Assembly: GCA_002878375.1 (NCBI GenBank)
Contig: NIRF01000005.1
Span: forward strand, 36,743 to 100,742
Length of the DNA: 64,000 bases
Direction: 5' to 3'
DNA from: Dictyoglomus sp. NZ13-RE01
GTDB taxonomy: Bacteria; Dictyoglomota; Dictyoglomia; Dictyoglomales; Dictyoglomaceae
The notes beneath the pieces are model-generated. The model had not been told where the DNA came from. It did not search any database and was given only the letters and a program-made list of their open reading frames with translations. Position numbers and translations under genes: made by a program. Shown here one piece after another: positions 19,085-25,798 of the stretch. Positions within the stretch are counted from its first letter, which is position 1; each line of letters opens with the position of its first letter.

Positions 19085-19890
19085 TTTTCAACGCCTAAGG
19101 ATTTTTGAAGTCTTGGATATATTATTAGTACTATTGGTAATGTTATGAATGTGCTTGGAGCAACTACAAAAAAGTTATAGACAAGGGAGTAAAGCCATGG
19201 AGGTGTTCCTGGAGGTGCATATTGGGAGAAGAATATTATCCCAGATAGAAAATGGGCAAATAATCTACCTAATCCTCCCAAAGTTATTCCAATCTCTATT
19301 GGCTCTATTGTTTTTCTCATGTAAGCTCCTAAAACAAGAAGGAGAAAGCCCAAAATTCCTGCAGCAAGTATGATAATTCTTGATATAGGATACCAATTCA
19401 ATTTAAATTCCAGATCTTTAATCTCCTTTTGAATGTCTTCCTTTTCTGTACCTTGTGCTGTTTCAAGTTTTGCTTGAAGTTCTGAGAGTTTGCTCTTTGC
19501 TTGAGGGAGCTCTGAGGAGATGTTAGCATATAAATAGAAAGTACCTATTAAAATTAATATGGCAATTAAAATAGTGCCAAGCCTTGATAATTTTATTTTT
19601 TTAGCTATTCCCGTAAGTCCAATTAATCCAAAGGCTATAGGATAATCTAAAAGATATTGTAACCAATGTACTACATACATATCCTGTAAGGAATGAACAA
19701 AACCATAGACTAATCCTACAAACATTCCAGGAATTACTCCCCATCTTAGAGCAAATATAAACAATGGTAGCATTTGAAGACTGATACTTCCACCTTGGGG
19801 CATCTCACCTATTTTTAAATACCAGAGTATTAGGGCAAGAGCAATGCTTACTCCTCCTTCTGTTAACATCTGCACTTTACTGTTTTTCAT
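19081..19890 (-). CDS. thiT: Thiamine transporter ThiT, with unusual coiled-coil insertion
   Basis: 269 residues, clearly longer than typical ThiT/YuaJ (about 190-200). The N-terminal part (LTEGGVSIALALILWYLKIG, EMPQGGSISLQMLPLF) and the C-terminal part (GGLGRLFAHFLSG) are characteristic of the thiamine-binding S-component of ECF transporters. Between them, around residues 100-190, are two extra hydrophobic segments separated by about 50 residues of heptad-like, Lys/Glu/Leu-rich sequence (SKLSELQAKLETAQ), predicted to be a coiled coil. The TPP riboswitch directly upstream supports thiamine as the substrate. No ECF energising module is in the window. Confidence 0.9.
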   Translation of the reverse strand: MKNSKVQMLTEGGVSIALALILWYLKIGEMPQGGSISLQMLPLFIFALRWGVIPGMFVGLVYGFVHSLQDMYVVHWLQYLLDYPIAFGLIGLTGIAKKIKLSRLGTILIAILILIGTFYLYANISSELPQAKSKLSELQAKLETAQGTEKEDIQKEIKDLEFKLNWYPISRIIILAAGILGFLLLVLGAYMRKTIEPIEIGITLGGLGRLFAHFLSGIIFFSQYAPPGTPPWLYSLVYNFFVVAPSTFITLPIVLIIYPRLQKSLGVEK

Positions 19891-19904
19891 AAAAATCCCT
19901 CCTT

Positions 19905-19947
19905 AATAAAAAATTAAAGTTCCCCACCAGCTAAGGCAAGGAACTTT
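19905..19947 (-). terminator. Rho-independent terminator of the TPP riboswitch
   Basis: On the minus strand, AAAGTTCC (19940-19947) and GGAACTTT (19916-19923) form an 8-bp stem around a loop rich in G and C, followed directly by AATTTTTTATT. It lies between the TPP aptamer and thiT, as expected for the expression platform that ends transcription when TPP is bound. Confidence 0.88.
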
Positions 19948-19954
19948 TTCTCTC

Positions 19955-20047
19955 TTCCCTCCCTTCGCTGGCATTGCCCAGATCAGGTTCCAAGGGTCGG
20001 TAGCTTCCGCTACCCTCTCAGCCCCGGCTTAGGAGCTCCCCTGGGAA
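19955..20047 (-). promoter_or_regulatory. TPP (THI-box) riboswitch aptamer
   Basis: The minus-strand sequence has the full THI-box order: GGGGAGC, then GGGGCTGAGAGGG, a variable P3 arm, ACCCTTGGAACCTGATC, TGGGCAATGCCAGCG and AGGGAG. The closing P1 helix pairs TTCCC (20043-20047) with GGGAA (19955-19959). This binds thiamine pyrophosphate and, with the downstream terminator, should turn off thiT-thiN, and possibly also gyrA, when TPP is plentiful. Confidence 0.96.
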
Positions 20048-20071
20048 AACACCTCTATTCAATTTTTAAAT

Positions 20072-20077
20072 ATTATA
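20072..20077 (-). promoter_or_regulatory. Predicted -10 element for the TPP riboswitch transcript
   Basis: A perfect TATAAT on the minus strand lies about 25 bp before the aptamer, in the short gap after cysE. No good -35 element is seen at 16-18 bp, so the assignment depends on the -10 box and its position. Confidence 0.4.
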
Positions 20078-20093
20078 TCACAGTTTATTTTGC

Positions 20094-20768
20094 TTAGGAA
20101 TTTTTAATTTTAATCTCCTTTAACTTTCTTTCTAATTCTTCTATCTTGCTTTCAAGATATGTGATTCTTAAATTTAATTCTTCAATAATTTGTGCTTGCG
20201 GATCTGGCAAGTTACCATGGTCCAATATATTATTTATCTTTTTACCATCTTGTATGATTATCTTTCCAGGCACACCTACAACAGTACAATTTGGTGGAAC
20301 AGATTTTAAAACAACAGATCCTGCGCCAATTCTCACATTATCACCTATAGTTATAGGACCTAAGACTTTTGCGCCTGCCCCAATAACCACATTATTTCCA
20401 ATTGTTGGATGACGTTTACCTTTTTCTTTACCTGTACCGCCAAGAGTTACTCCTTGATATATAAGAACATTATCTCCTATCTCTGTAGTTTCACCAATTA
20501 CAACTCCCATCCCATGATCTATGAAAAATCCCTTTCCTATTTTGGCTCCAGGATGTATTTCAATTCCTGTTAGAAATCTATTAACATGAGAAATAAGTCT
20601 TGGAATTACGGGTATTTTTAATTTCCATAAAAAGTGTGCAACTCTATGGAGTAATATGGCATGAAATCCTGGATAGCATAATATTACTTCTAAAAAATTT
20701 CTTGCAGCAGGATCTTTTTCAAATACAGCTTTATAATCTGCCTTTAAAGTTTCCCAAATTTTCTTCAT
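20094..20768 (-). CDS. cysE: Serine O-acetyltransferase
   Basis: Acetylates L-serine with acetyl-CoA, the first step of cysteine synthesis. 224 residues from the ATG at 20768, preceded at good spacing by GTGGGGTG; the ATG four codons upstream is inside that site. The left-handed beta-helix of hexapeptide repeats runs from about 65 to 165 ([31 protein letters not shown]), with the catalytic His/Asp in [24 protein letters not shown] is the CoA/serine region. It is the short EpsC-type form lacking most of the N-terminal domain of enterobacterial CysE. The C-terminal tail is a charged coiled coil and lacks the usual terminal isoleucine that binds O-acetylserine sulfhydrylase. Confidence 0.93.
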   Translation of the reverse strand: MKKIWETLKADYKAVFEKDPAARNFLEVILCYPGFHAILLHRVAHFLWKLKIPVIPRLISHVNRFLTGIEIHPGAKIGKGFFIDHGMGVVIGETTEIGDNVLIYQGVTLGGTGKEKGKRHPTIGNNVVIGAGAKVLGPITIGDNVRIGAGSVVLKSVPPNCTVVGVPGKIIIQDGKKINNILDHGNLPDPQAQIIEELNLRITYLESKIEELERKLKEIKIKNS

Positions 20769-20830
20769 AATACACCCCACTTTTAAGAATTTATACTTAT
20801 TTAGTGCAAATTATTTTATCATAATACCTC

Positions 20831-20859
20831 TTGTCATTCAATAGAAAATATTTTATAAT
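20831..20859 (+). promoter_or_regulatory. Promoter of the tRNA-Met/tRNA-Val pair
   Basis: TTGTCA (20831-20836) and TATAAT (20854-20859) are separated by exactly 17 bp and end 22 bp before the first tRNA. The same TTGTCA -35 and 17-bp spacing recur at the rRNA promoter near 63773. Confidence 0.85.
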
Positions 20860-20881
20860 TCAATCTGAAAGTTGATTGTGT

Positions 20882-20956
20882 GGGCCCGTAGCTCAACGGC
20901 AGAGCAGCCGGCTCATAACCGGTTGGTTCTAGGTTCGAATCCTGGCGGGCCCACCA
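20882..20956 (+). tRNA. tRNA-Met (CAT), elongator type
   Basis: 75 nt with encoded CCA. The acceptor pairs GGGCCCG with CGGGCCC; the D-arm is GCTC/GAGC; the anticodon stem is GCCGG/CCGGT around loop CTCATAA (anticodon CAT at 20914-20916); and the T-arm is CTAGG-TTCGAAT-CCTGG. The G1-C72 pair and the lack of three G-C pairs next to the anticodon loop argue against an initiator tRNA. A lysidine-modified tRNA-Ile(CAT) remains possible. Confidence 0.88.
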
Positions 20957-20975
20957 TATTTTTGAGGGGGTATGT

Positions 20976-21050
20976 GGGCGGATGGCTCAGTGGTAGAGCA
21001 CCTGTTTCACATACAGGGGGTCGTAGGTTCGAATCCTGCTCCGCCCACCA
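20976..21050 (+). tRNA. tRNA-Val (CAC)
   Basis: 75 nt with encoded CCA. The acceptor pairs GGGCGGA with TCCGCCC; the anticodon stem is CCTGT/ACAGG with loop TTCACAT (anticodon CAC at 21008-21010); and the T-arm is GTAGG-TTCGAAT-CCTGC. It follows tRNA-Met after 19 bp and probably shares its transcript. Confidence 0.93.
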
Positions 21051-21090
21051 ATTTTAAATTTTATTTTTATAAACCTCATATTAACCTTTG

Positions 21091-21119
21091 TTGACTAATT
21101 TTTGAACCCGCATTAAAAT
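21091..21119 (+). promoter_or_regulatory. Predicted promoter for the zinc-ribbon gene pair
   Basis: TTGACT (21091-21096), a 17-bp spacer and TAAAAT (21114-21119) lie 34 bp before the ATG of the coiled-coil zinc-ribbon gene and after the tRNAs. Confidence 0.65.
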
Positions 21120-21152
21120 GATACCGAAAAGTTTGAATTTGGAGAGTGTAAT

Positions 21153-21872
21153 ATGAGAGTTTCTAGTATTCCAAAACTTTTGAATATTCAAGATCAACTT
21201 CTAAAATTAAAAGAATTGGAAAAGATTTTAAAGAGTAAAGAAGATGAATTAAAAAGCTTTAGAGAAGGTGAAACCAAAAAGATAAGTAGTTTAGAAGAAG
21301 AAATCAGGTCATTAGAGAAAGAGATAAAAAACATTAAAGATTCTCAAAAAGAAAAGGAAGATAAGCTATCTTTATTGAAAGAGAAGGTTTCTCAAGAGGA
21401 GAAGAGGGCTTTATATATTAAAAATCCTAAAGAAGTACTTCATTTGGAAAAAGAAATTAATCAGCTTAAAGAGCAAATAAATAATTTAGAAGATAGTATT
21501 CTTGAGCTAATGATAACTCTTGATGAAAAAAATAATGTTCTTACGATTAAGCTAAAAGAATTAGAAGAGATTAAAAAGGAATACAGTAAGAAAGAAGAGG
21601 AGATGTTAAAAGAGGTAGAGGATTATAAAAATCAGATTCTTTTATTACTCAATCAGATTGAAGAAAACAAAAAGGATATTGAGCCCGATGATCTAATGGA
21701 GTTTGAAAATCTAAGTAAACAAAAATTAAATAGGGCAATTGCAAGAGTAGTAAACAAAGAGGTTTGTGATGGATGTAAACTTACAGTGCCTAAGTTATAT
21801 CTTGATAGATTAAAGAGAGGGGAAGTTGTTTTTTGTCCAAATTGTGGTAGAATTTTATGGATGGAAAAATGA
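21153..21872 (+). CDS. Coiled-coil C4 zinc-ribbon protein (DUF164/COG1579 type)
   Basis: 239 residues. About residues 10-185 are an almost continuous, highly charged coiled coil (Lys/Glu-rich heptads). The C-terminal 45 residues form a C4 zinc ribbon: CDGCKLTVP and VVFCPNCGR. This architecture matches the COG1579 family, present in many bacteria and often next to NIF3-like or RNase genes; a nucleic-acid-binding role is presumed, but the function is not established. It overlaps the next gene at an ATGA junction and heads a short unit that runs into rnpB. Confidence 0.85.
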   Translation: MRVSSIPKLLNIQDQLLKLKELEKILKSKEDELKSFREGETKKISSLEEEIRSLEKEIKNIKDSQKEKEDKLSLLKEKVSQEEKRALYIKNPKEVLHLEKEINQLKEQINNLEDSILELMITLDEKNNVLTIKLKELEEIKKEYSKKEEEMLKEVEDYKNQILLLLNQIEENKKDIEPDDLMEFENLSKQKLNRAIARVVNKEVCDGCKLTVPKLYLDRLKRGEVVFCPNCGRILWMEK

Positions 21873-22243
21873 ATTTAATTATTTTTTTAGTAGTAGGCAT
21901 AATTTTTGTTTATTTAGTTGATAGAGTTTTAAAGTATTTTACCACTCCAAGATGTCCGAAGTGTGGGAAAGTATTATTAACAAGATATAGACTAATAAAG
22001 CCACCAACACCTACCGAAGATGGAAAAGAAGAAAAAACTTTATATTGTGAATGTGGATATGAAAAGAAAGTTGAATATAATGTACCTTATTGGAAAATAG
22101 TAAGAAAAGAAGGATTTAGAGGTTTTGAAATCATACCTTGGGTAGATCTATATAAGAAGGAGGAAGTGGACCGGGCAACCGCGGAATCCTCGAAAGAGGA
22201 TTCTGAGGAAAGTCCGAACACCACAGGGCAGGGTGCTGGGTAA
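21869..22243 (+). CDS. Small membrane-anchored zinc-ribbon protein whose frame runs into rnpB
   Basis: 124 residues from the ATG at 21869, which overlaps the previous stop (ATGA). Residues 2-19 form one membrane segment. A zinc ribbon follows, with CPKCGK near 34 and CECGYEKK near 68. The last 28 codons, starting near EEVDRATAES, are encoded by the 5' part of RNase P RNA and look unlike the rest of the protein (rich in Ser, Glu and Thr). No close family was recognised. The first 96 residues are convincing as a gene; the tail may exist only because rnpB has no stop in this frame. Confidence 0.65.
   Translation: MNLIIFLVVGIIFVYLVDRVLKYFTTPRCPKCGKVLLTRYRLIKPPTPTEDGKEEKTLYCECGYEKKVEYNVPYWKIVRKEGFRGFEIIPWVDLYKKEEVDRATAESSKEDSEESPNTTGQGAG
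22125..22154 (+). promoter_or_regulatory. Candidate internal promoter for rnpB
   Basis: TTGAAA (22125-22130), an 18-bp spacer and TATATA (22149-22154) lie inside the zinc-ribbon reading frame. Transcription would start near 22160, close to the predicted 5' end of RNase P RNA. Confidence 0.5.
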
Positions 22244-22525
22244 CACCCAGTCAGGGTGACCTGAAGGAAAGTGCCACAGAAAACATACCGCCTAAGCTGA
22301 AAAGCTTAGGTAAGGGTGAAAAGGTGAGGTAAGAGCTCACCAGCAGATGGGTGACCATCTGGCTTGGTAAACCCCACCCGGTGCAAGGCCAAATAGGAGG
22401 GGTTGAGGTGGCCCGCCGACCCTCGGGTTGGCCGCTTAAGGTAATGAGTAATCATTACCTCAGATAGATGGTTGCCACTCCAATATTGGAGTACAGAATT
22501 CGGCTTATAGGTCCACTTCCTCCTT
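22158..22525 (+). ncRNA. rnpB: RNase P RNA (type A-like)
   Basis: About 368 nt. The ends pair over 15 bases (AGGAGGAAGTGGACC with GGTCCACTTCCTCCT), forming P1. Conserved core segments are present: CCGGGCAACCGCGG, GAGGAAAGTCCG, ACCACAGGGCAGGGTGC, GGTAAACCCCACCCGGTGCAAGGCCAAATA, and near the end ACAGAATTCGGCTTATAGG. The catalytic RNA removes 5' leaders from pre-tRNAs. The GC content of about 52% against about 33% for the surrounding genes fits a thermophile. Confidence 0.97.
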
Positions 22526-22532
22526 TTTTATT
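22511..22532 (+). terminator. Terminator of rnpB
   Basis: The 3' strand of the strong P1 helix is followed directly by TTTTTTATT, so P1 and the U-run together can act as an intrinsic terminator. Confidence 0.6.
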
Positions 22533-22570
22533 CTAAAAAATCCCCTATTTAATTCCATCTATAATAGTGC

Positions 22571-22608
22571 TATAATCAAAGGTGGAAATTGGTGGAAATG
22601 GGTGGAAG
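22571..22608 (+). promoter_or_regulatory. mraZ promoter -10 box and three-repeat MraZ operator
   Basis: TATAAT at 22571-22576 is followed by three tandem 10-bp units at 22581, 22591 and 22601, each beginning GGTGGAA. MraZ proteins of other bacteria bind 3-4 direct repeats with TGGGA/GTGGG-type cores, spaced 10 bp, in their own promoter and repress the dcw operon. The spacing, number and place of the repeats fit this. No good -35 element is seen. Confidence 0.82.
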
Positions 22609-22622
22609 ATAAAGGGGATTTT

Positions 22623-23060
22623 ATGTTTATTGGGGAATATATTCACTCTTTGGATGAAAAAGGAAGATTAACCATCCCTAATGTATTTAGGCAAGAATTA
22701 GGTGATAAATTTTATATTACCCGTGGTTTTAATAAATGTCTTCATCTCTACACCATTGAGGAATGGATGAAATTTTCAGAGTTCCTTCTAAGTTTCTCCC
22801 CAACTGATGAAGCATCTATTAATTTAAAAAGGTTTTGGTTTTCCAGCTCTGTAGAGGGATGTTGGGATAAATTAGGCAGAGTTTTAATACCAGTTTATTT
22901 AAGGGAATATGCAGAATTAGATAAGGACGTGGTAATAATTGGGGTAGGAAAATATATAGAGGTTTGGAATAAAGAAAATTGGGAGAAATTTAAAAAGCAA
23001 GTAGATTTATTAGAAAAATTGAAAGAAATAAATGAAAAGGTGGAAAGATCATGGAAATGA
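22623..23060 (+). CDS. mraZ: Transcriptional regulator MraZ
   Basis: 145 residues from the ATG at 22623, which has AAAGGGGA at good spacing; a start 21 bases upstream would lie in the operator. Two SpoVT/AbrB-like repeats carry the DxxxR signatures: SLDEKGRLTIP near residue 10 and CWDKLGRVLIP near 82. MraZ forms an octameric ring that binds repeats upstream of itself, and in other bacteria controls rsmH and division genes. Three such repeats lie in the promoter here. It heads the dcw cluster. Confidence 0.95.
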   Translation: MFIGEYIHSLDEKGRLTIPNVFRQELGDKFYITRGFNKCLHLYTIEEWMKFSEFLLSFSPTDEASINLKRFWFSSSVEGCWDKLGRVLIPVYLREYAELDKDVVIIGVGKYIEVWNKENWEKFKKQVDLLEKLKEINEKVERSWK

Positions 23061-23932
23061 TACATATTCCTGTAATGCTAAAGGAGGTTGTTGATTACTT
23101 AAATATTCGTCCTAATGGAATATATATTGATGCAACGGTTGGTTTAGGAGGGCATGCTGGGGAGATTCTAAAAAGATTAAAGGATGGATTATTAATAGGT
23201 TTTGATAAGGATTCTGAAGAAATTGCTATAACAGAGAAAAAATTGAAAGAGATATCATCAAACTTCATCTTAGTAAATGAATCATATGAGAAAATTCCAG
23301 AATTTTTGGAGAAAAAGGGTATAAAATATGTGGATGGTATTTTCTTTGACTTAGGACTTTCATCTTATCAATTGGAAATTAGTAAAAGAGGGTTTTCTTT
23401 TAAAAGATTAGATGAGCCTTTAGATATGAGATTTTCTAAAGATGAAAATTTGACTGCTGAATATATACTTAATAATTATTCAGTGAATGAATTAGAGCGG
23501 GTTTTTAGAGATTATGGGGAGGAGCCTTATTACAGAAAATTAGCAATGGCAATATGTGAAGAGAGAAAGAAAAAGGCTTTTAAGAAGGTTGAAGATTTAG
23601 TGTCTGTTGTAGAAAAGATTATTCCTAAGAAAGGAAGGATTCATCCCGCTACGCGTGCCTTTCAGGCTTTGAGAATTGAAGTTAATAAAGAATTGAAGGT
23701 ATTTGAAAATACATTACATAGAATCTTGCCCTTTATTAGGAAAGGTGGAAGGTTAGTAGTTATATCATATCATTCTTTAGAAGACAGGATAATAAAAAAT
23801 TTTTTAAAGGATAAGGAAAAAGAGGGAGAAATGGAAATTATAACAAAGAAGGTCTTAAGACCTTCTTATGAGGAAATTAGAATGAACCAAAGGGCAAGAA
23901 GTGCGAAAATGAGGGTGGGAGAGAAAACATGA
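23051..23932 (+). CDS. rsmH: 16S rRNA (cytosine1402-N4)-methyltransferase
   Basis: 293 residues, formerly MraW. HIPVML at the start, DATVGLGGHAGEIL near 30 (SAM motif I), DGIFFDLGLSSYQL near 100, and near the end VVISYHSLEDRIIKNFL are diagnostic. It methylates N4 of C1402 in the 30S P site. It overlaps mraZ by 10 bp and ftsL by 4 bp. The ATG at 23051 has AAGGTGGAAAG upstream; a second ATG two codons on is possible. Confidence 0.96.
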   Translation: MEMIHIPVMLKEVVDYLNIRPNGIYIDATVGLGGHAGEILKRLKDGLLIGFDKDSEEIAITEKKLKEISSNFILVNESYEKIPEFLEKKGIKYVDGIFFDLGLSSYQLEISKRGFSFKRLDEPLDMRFSKDENLTAEYILNNYSVNELERVFRDYGEEPYYRKLAMAICEERKKKAFKKVEDLVSVVEKIIPKKGRIHPATRAFQALRIEVNKELKVFENTLHRILPFIRKGGRLVVISYHSLEDRIIKNFLKDKEKEGEMEIITKKVLRPSYEEIRMNQRARSAKMRVGEKT

Positions 23933-24225
23933 ATATGAAACTAATTTTATTGATATTAATATTGATTTTCGCCTCTGTTCTTATAAATATAGAAGCATCA
24001 AAATTAAAGGAAGAAAATAGAAAGTTATTGAAATTAATACAAAATCTTGAAGAAGAAAAAATTTATTACGAGAATGCTCTGTTAAAAAGCATAAATTTAA
24101 CTGAATTAGAGGAGAAAGCCCTGCGAATGGGATTTGTTTATCCAAAGGAGGCTCTAAAAATAAAAGTTAGAAACGAGAAGGTTATCAGTATAGATAAGAT
24201 ATATTTTGTGAAGCCCAATGAATAA
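23929..24225 (+). CDS. ftsL: FtsL-like cell division protein
   Basis: 98 residues: a short cytoplasmic start, one membrane helix (residues 3-20) and a periplasmic Leu/Glu/Lys coiled coil (about 22-65) ending in a globular tail with ELEEKALRMGFVYP, which is typical of the FtsL/DivIC family. FtsL forms the FtsQLB divisome subcomplex. Sequence similarity in this family is low, so the name rests on topology and on its fixed place between rsmH and the division transpeptidase. Confidence 0.8.
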   Translation: MNMKLILLILILIFASVLINIEASKLKEENRKLLKLIQNLEEEKIYYENALLKSINLTELEEKALRMGFVYPKEALKIKVRNEKVISIDKIYFVKPNE

Positions 24226-25798
24226 CAAAAAGAGATTAAGAATATTAACATTATTTTGGTTTATATGCATGATCTCTATAGAGGTCATTTTATTAACCTT
24301 TCAGGTTAATTTTAACATTTATGGAAATCAGTTTGGAAATGATATTCAGATTAATAGAGGAAAGATATTAGACAGAAATGGCAACGAGCTTGTTAGTAAT
24401 TGTTATAGAAAATCTTTGGTAGTTAACCCTTTAAACATTGGGGAGAGTGAGAAAGAAAAAATAATTAGAAAATTAAGTAAAATCCTAAATTTGCCTGAAA
24501 AAGTGTTGTCAGAAAAATTGAATATGAAATCTAATTTTGTTTGGGTAAAAAGAATTTTAGGATACTCCGAGATTGAAAAGTTAAGTAATCTTCTTTCTTA
24601 CAACAAGATTTTTCTTGTTGATGAGAAATACAGAAATTACCATTTGTCGGTAGCCACATCTCCTCTACTTGGTTTTGTAGGAGTAGATAATCAGGGTCTA
24701 TATGGATTAGAAGCAGTATTAGATCAATGGTTGAGAGAAGGGAATAATGTTTATTTAACTATAGATAAGGATTTGCAAGCTACATGTGCAAATTATTTAA
24801 GAGAAGGAGTAGAGAAGTATAAAGCAAAAGGTGGATATATAGGCATTTTGGATGTATCTTCAGGTGAGATTTTAGCTTTTTCTATGCTTCCCGACTATGA
24901 TTATAGAGAAAGTTTAGATTCACTAATAGATAAAATTCATGAAAAAAATCCTATAAATTTTATAATTGAGCCAGGTTCTGTTTTTAAGATAATAACTGCG
25001 AGCATTGCATTAGAAGAGGGAATAGTTAATCTAAATGAAACAGTTGAGTGTAGAGGTGAGGAAAAGGTTAATGGTCATACAATAAGGTGTACAGAAGAAC
25101 ATGGGAAAGTAAACTTGGAAAAAGCTATTGAAAAATCATGTAATATTTATTTTTATCATTTAGCACAAAAAATACCAAACTCTGTTTGGTATAAATATTT
25201 TAAGAGACTTCATATATTAGATCCGATTGATAGTGATATAAATCTAACTTTGAAAGACTCCCTCATTCCTGACATTAATAGTAGCAAATTTACAAAAGGT
25301 ACTTTAGGTTTTGGACAAGGCATAGGTTTTACACCCTTGAAGATCTTATGGCTTTTAAGCTACGTTGGAAATAATGGAAATTTAAAGACTTTACATTTGA
25401 TTAAAAAAATAGAGGACTTAAAAGGGAAAAATATATACAATGATAAAACAGAAGAATTTTCTGTTGTGTCTCCAGACACATCAAAGAAGATTCTTTCTTA
25501 CATGTTTGGAGTTGTAGAACGAGGAACGGCGAGTAATCTAAATTTGAAAGGATTAAAAATAGCAGGGAAAACAGGAACTGCACAGGTTGCAAAGGATAAT
25601 GGATATATTCCTGGGGTTTATAATCATCTTTTTTACGGTTTCTTATTTCTACAGAATAAAACATATGCTATTATTGTTATACTGTTAGAGCCTAAAATTG
25701 GTAAGTATGCAAAGGATACAGTGGTGCCAATTTTTAAAGAAATTGCTAAAAGATTAGTTATTTATGATGGAAGGTGGGTGCAAAATGAAAAATTTTAA
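24218..25798 (+). CDS. ftsI: Division-type penicillin-binding protein (class B transpeptidase)
   Basis: 526 residues. An N-terminal membrane anchor (12-30) is followed by a dimerisation domain with GKILDRNGNELVSN, then a transpeptidase domain with active-site SVFK in EPGSVFKIITA near 248, SCN in KSCNIYFYHL near 305 and AGKTGTAQ near 448. No C-terminal PASTA repeats are present, unlike many Firmicute PBP2x proteins. It crosslinks septal peptidoglycan, working with FtsW encoded five genes later. It overlaps ftsL by 8 bp. Confidence 0.92.
   Translation: MNNKKRLRILTLFWFICMISIEVILLTFQVNFNIYGNQFGNDIQINRGKILDRNGNELVSNCYRKSLVVNPLNIGESEKEKIIRKLSKILNLPEKVLSEKLNMKSNFVWVKRILGYSEIEKLSNLLSYNKIFLVDEKYRNYHLSVATSPLLGFVGVDNQGLYGLEAVLDQWLREGNNVYLTIDKDLQATCANYLREGVEKYKAKGGYIGILDVSSGEILAFSMLPDYDYRESLDSLIDKIHEKNPINFIIEPGSVFKIITASIALEEGIVNLNETVECRGEEKVNGHTIRCTEEHGKVNLEKAIEKSCNIYFYHLAQKIPNSVWYKYFKRLHILDPIDSDINLTLKDSLIPDINSSKFTKGTLGFGQGIGFTPLKILWLLSYVGNNGNLKTLHLIKKIEDLKGKNIYNDKTEEFSVVSPDTSKKILSYMFGVVERGTASNLNLKGLKIAGKTGTAQVAKDNGYIPGVYNHLFYGFLFLQNKTYAIIVILLEPKIGKYAKDTVVPIFKEIAKRLVIYDGRWVQNEKF

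Noticed and set aside
20882..20956. Initiator tRNA-fMet
   Set aside because: The first pair is G-C rather than a mismatch, and the anticodon stem lacks three G-C pairs.
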